The notes below the pieces were generated by a model. It saw only the letters and a list, made by a program, of their open reading frames with translations. It was not told where the DNA came from and made no database searches. Below, piece after piece: positions 60,142-64,000 of a stretch of DNA of 64,000 nt. The position numbers and the translations under genes are program-made. The stretch is from Cryptomeria japonica. Lineage: Eukaryota; Streptophyta; Pinopsida; Cupressales; Cupressaceae. Location: assembly GCF_030272615.1 (NCBI RefSeq), contig NC_081411.1, forward strand, positions 39,421,140 through 39,485,139, given 5' to 3'. Numbering within the stretch: the first letter of the stretch is position 1; each line of letters begins with the position of its first letter.

Positions 60142-60412
60142 GACACTTGACATTTACTAACCAACTCAAGTCTCCATCACTAGTTTAGATGTTAAATAAC
60201 CTTTATGTAAGTTAAAATTGAGTTGGAAATTATGCATACCACACCGAAGGGAAAGAAAATATGGGGTGCTGGACTATTATTCTCACATCACAATATTCAC
60301 ATCCACACGAAGAAAAATGATGTCTCCAAACATTGTTGATTAAAGGGAATAAATGTTTTGATGCTTACACTTTATTTTTCAACCTACATTTCAATGCCAA
60401 CTTCAAGCTTAA
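60142..60412 (+). repeat. dispersed repeat, copy 2 (pair with 763-1040)
   Basis: Begins acttgacatttactaacc and matches copy 1 in order and orientation through to the caacttcaagcttaa region. Beyond it the two loci are unrelated. Confidence 0.6.
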
Positions 60413-61563
60413 CACAAGACTCAAATAATCAATTATTTTCATTAGTATGGTTAGCTTAGAGTAGATAAAAGCAGAGATGAAAATAGAGGGGGAGAGGAAG
60501 AGGGAGAGAAATAGATAGAGAGATAGAGAGAGTGAGAGAGAGAGAGAGATAAAAATAGAAAGATATAAATAAGGAAATACAAAAGGATGATACAAAGACC
60601 TAGTGTGAAACTAAGGTTTCTGAAAACTTATTGTTGCAGGGGTAATACATTCACATGCAAATATAGCATGACATTATGATAGAACTGAGATCAATTTTGA
60701 GAGTAACTCAACTAGATAAGGGCACCTATATAAGTTTGTATGATAGATGGATGATAGATTGCAGATCCTAGATGATAAATAATCTTAAATGAGGGGGAGG
60801 CAATGCCTTTTATAATTGACTTGACACATAATTTAATAGTTTGATGCAAGAAATAGACAATGATTAGCTTGAAAGTTGTCAGGTTGAGCCTATTTTAAAC
60901 TTTTTAATTTGAATTTAATTTAAAGGTTGAATTTGTAGGTATGATAATAAATGGGTCAAATTCACAATTGTAGAATTAATCTTGGAAGGAGAAAACATAA
61001 TATAAGAGTAAACATAACAATGGTTAAGTTTGTATTTATGACATTTTGCATTTATGATAACGTTAATGTATAGTTTAAATGTAGAGTGCAAATAATGTTT
61101 ATGAAGAAGCTTTGCTTACATTGTGTTTGTTTGAAAATAAGATGTTAGAAAAATTGAATTGTCACATTATTGTTTTCTCATGATTATATATATTTATTAA
61201 TTAGAAAATAATAATATACTTATGTTATTTTCAATTATTAAATTTTATTGCTTTTATATATGTTAAAAATGATATATTTAATTATTTTATACATATATAT
61301 TAATATAAAATACTTCTAATTGAATTTCACTTATTACATCTAATATTTTATTTTATTATAAAATAGTAATTGATTTTTTAAATAAATAAAGAATATTTAT
61401 TTTTAAAATAATTATTAATGAAATGATTATATTTTATTAAAAAAAACATGTCACAATAACAATAGAGTGACTAATAATAAATAAGAAGAAACGAACATGT
61501 CACAATACATGGTTTTAAGTAAAAGTATTTTTTTCTCGAAAAAAGAAATGCATAACCCTGGAG
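60413..61563. other. AT-rich intergenic sequence with a GA-rich patch
   Basis: A purine-rich patch lies at 60480-60560. The rest is AT-rich, and no coding sequence is recognised. The last five bases (tggag, 61559-61563) would be one target duplication of E7; the other is outside the window. Confidence 0.5.
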
Positions 61564-62660
61564 TGTTAGGTCCCGGAGACAACTAAGAGCGGGGGGGGGG
61601 GGGGGGGTGAATCAGTTGTATAATAAATTCAAACCAAAAACTTATTAACCAACTTAATACTTAATACCGGTAAACCAGTTAAGTATGCTGGTAGATAGTG
61701 TTAACAGTAAATTGCTATACCGGTAAGGATTAATGCATGAAACATAAACATAAAGTCATCCACAACACATGACACCAATATTTGTATGTGGAAATCTTGT
61801 AAGGGGAAAAACCACAGTGGGAAACCTTATCCACAATTAGATGATACTATTGCAGATAGTAAGTGTACAAAGAGGGGTCTGCAGATAGTAAGTGTACAAA
61901 GAGGGGTTTGCACATGCAGAAAGGCCAACAGCCTAGAGCTCACTGCTCAGTTACAAATGGGAGTCACACTAACTACAGTTGAATGGTTAAATCCAATAGG
62001 GATGTACTGCATAAAATCACATCTTCATATGCTGGATTCAGTACCGGTGTAATGCTGATATGCTTCTACAAAAACCTAGCTTCACCTTTAAATGATGTCT
62101 TCGTATATGCCTTTGCTTTATCTCGCATATACCTTTACTTACATCTTTTTTGCATTTCACACTTGATCTTACAAATAAGATCTTACTTTTATACCATACC
62201 CTAAGACCAATTTTAGTAGGTCAGCTCTACAAGATATTACAATAAAAACATTTTACAAATAATATAATATCCGATGCAATAACCGATTAAGCATGTCGGC
62301 TTAATGCGTTTACAACAATAATAAATCATCTCCATAGCGTTTCATGTTGATCTGGAAAAGATAAACCTGTCGGTGTAACCCTAGATAACCTGGACCTATT
62401 TGCCGGTAAAAGCAAATATGCAAATATGAATATACCAATGATTATTTCTTCAAAATAAAGTGTCCACATGATGTCTTCGACATTACCAAGTGTCTTCCAT
62501 GTCATTCCAGGTACCGGTGAACATTATATCCTGCTGATGAACCATATACCAGTAACTGTTGCACAGTTTATTGTTTACCTGTAAATGTTGCTGGATCTCC
62601 AAAGTAGGTGTATTCAGTAGGTGTTGACATCAATGACAAAACCATACCAAAATACCAACA
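61564..62660 (-). repeat. E7 3' LTR
   Basis: Carries the shared module ggggaaaaaccacagtggg near 61803 and a locally duplicated phrase gcagatagtaagtgtacaaa (61853 and 61881). The arm gtgttgacatcaatgacaaa (62621-62640) pairs with sequence across the LTR boundary. Confidence 0.88.
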
Positions 62661-63119
62661 ATATCCCCCTTTGGCATTGATGGCAACACAAGATGGAAAA
62701 ACCATCATAGTGCCAAAACAGAAATGCCAAATACAAAAACCAACAATCTCCATTTCTCCCCCTGGGAGTAACAATACCAATCTCTTATACCAATTTCTCC
62801 TTAAATGTGTTTTTCAAAATCTCTCCCCTAAAATCTCTTTTTCTTTACCAAAAAGATAATGTGTTTTTCCATAGATATCTCTCCCTCTTTAACATCAAAT
62901 GCCAAAGTCACAAAAGTCAAGTTCATACAAAATACCAACCAATTCAATATACCAACTACTCCCCCTGAGAAGTAGCTTCCTCATCAAATACCGGAATAAA
63001 AGATTTGTCCATTTAATTCTGTCGGTTGATGACAATCATCAACTATCTAAGTCTCTACCAGTGGTGGTATGACTCCAAGCTGATCTCTGAGATACTCAAA
63101 AGTCTCCTTAGGCAAAGGT

Positions 63120-64000
63120 TTTATGAAAATATCTGCAAGTTATTCTTTAGTATTCACATAAACCAGTTTTATCTCTTTTTCTTCAACTTTTTCCCTTAGA
63201 AAATTCAGTTTGATAGAAACATGTTTTGTTTTAGAATGTAATACCGGATTTTTAGATATATCAATTGTTGCAGTGTTATCACAGTATATAGTAATAGGTT
63301 CCTTGATTTTACCTTAATGTCTTTCAACATTTTCTTAAGCCAAAGTACCTGTGTATAGTTTGTTGCTGCTACAACATATTCTGATTCTACTATTGATAAA
63401 GATGTACAACTCTGTTTCTTACTCAACCAAGAAACTAATCTCTTTCCAAGAAAAAATGCTCCTCCAGGGGTTCTTTTTCTATCATCCACATCTCTTGCCC
63501 AATTTGCATCTGTATATGCACATAGATCAAAATTTTCATCTTTAGGATACCATAATCCAAGATTTGATGTGCCTTGTAAGTACTGGAAAATCCTTTTCAC
63601 TGCTGATTCATGATTTTCCCTAGGATTACTCTGAAATATAGAAACAATACATACGACATTCATAATATCAGGTCTGGTTTGTGTTAAATACAGTAAACCT
63701 CCTATCATAGATTTGTATCTAGCTAGATTAACAGGTGTAGATTCATCCCTTTGAGATAATTTGTCATTTGTAGTCATAGGTGTGCTTACCGGTTTAGAGT
63801 TCTCCATCCCAAATTTCTTTAGTAGTTCTTTCAAGTACTTGGATTGACTAAAAAATATACCTTTATCAGTCTGTAAAATCTGCAATCCTAAAAAGAATTT
63901 TATTTCTCCAATCATAGACATTTCAAATTCTTACTGCATTTCAAGAGAAAATTCTTTGCATAATCCATCTTCTCCTCCAAAGATTATATCATCAACAAAT
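63120..64000 (-). pseudogene. E7 reverse transcriptase end and RNase H
   Basis: The frame at 63205-63921 has MSMIGEIKFFLGLQI (end of RT), TRPDIMNVV, then RNase H core YTDANWARDVDDRKRTPGG, SWLSKKQSC and IVESEYVVAA. A frameshift follows MLKDIKVK, after which the conserved tail is read in another frame. An in-frame TAA sits near 63933, just upstream. The element is therefore inactive in this region. The family is close to E3 but not identical. Confidence 0.88.

Larger units (their letters stand above)
61564..64000 (-). mobile_element. E7: Copia LTR retrotransposon, 3' end only (runs off the window)
   Basis: The 3' LTR is at 61564-62660 (1,097 bp, TGTTAGGTCCC to ACCAACA), with a 17-G run at 61591-61607. 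The polypurine tract starts at 62661 (minus strand CCAAAGGGGGATAT). RNase H and the end of RT follow from about 63120 to the window edge. The rest, including gag and the 5' LTR, lies beyond 64000. Confidence 0.9.

Overview
This is a plant nuclear window that is almost entirely transposable elements. It suggests a seed plant with a very large, repeat-rich genome; a gymnosperm such as a conifer would fit, but that is inference. The evidence is a classical plant short-chain dehydrogenase gene with a GT-AG intron, a PPR pseudogene, plant-type LINE, Copia and Ty3/gypsy remains, and nested LTR retrotransposons primed by initiator tRNA-Met. There is no sign of bacterial or organellar organisation.

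Left arm (1-11.3 kb). It holds a dispersed repeat (763-1040), a decayed PPR pseudogene (about 1.2-2.0 kb), a 233-bp tandem duplication, a 5'-truncated LINE on the minus strand (2864-5185), AT-rich sequence, and a 1.3-kb pyrimidine-only tract (7.27-8.60 kb). The only intact-looking host gene follows: a two-exon short-chain dehydrogenase/reductase (8858-9814, 287 aa) with a TATA box. Three tandem repeats lie directly after its stop codon.

Nested block (11.2-58.1 kb). The oldest layer is a minus-strand Ty3/gypsy relic, now in three pieces (11225-11316, 33551-34181, 57529-58080). Two elements landed in it. (1) E2 (11317-33550) is an LTR retrotransposon without reverse transcriptase. It was later hit by its relative E1 (11854-18447) inside the left LTR and by an autonomous Copia element, E3 (20571-29249). 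E3 carries a 994-bp terminal-inverted-repeat element in its integrase. (2) E4 (34182-57528) is a decayed Copia element. Its gag is split by a 16.9-kb DNA transposon, E6 (38469-55361). E6 has 4-bp target duplications, a DDE-like transposase, tandem arrays and clustered GCGTACGCGC-type motifs. E6 is in turn split by a plus-strand LTR retrotransposon, E5 (44274-50202), which carries captured host gene fragments (importin-beta and an ankyrin protein).

Right arm (58.1-64 kb). It holds low-information sequence, the second copy of the dispersed repeat, and the 3' LTR plus RNase H end of another minus-strand Copia element, E7, which runs off the window.

The most interesting material is: (a) E6 and the 994-bp element in E3, which share TIR architecture (GGGT-N5-CACAAAG) and 4-bp duplications and look like autonomous and non-autonomous members of one superfamily; (b) the E1/E2 family, which has a gag with zinc knuckles plus a roughly 1,050-codon non-pol reading frame behind a possible internal promoter; (c) gene capture by E5; and (d) an inverted repeat placing the polypurine tract and LTR boundary in a potential hairpin loop. 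All boundaries were read by eye from LTR, TIR and target-site matches. No alignment or database search was run.
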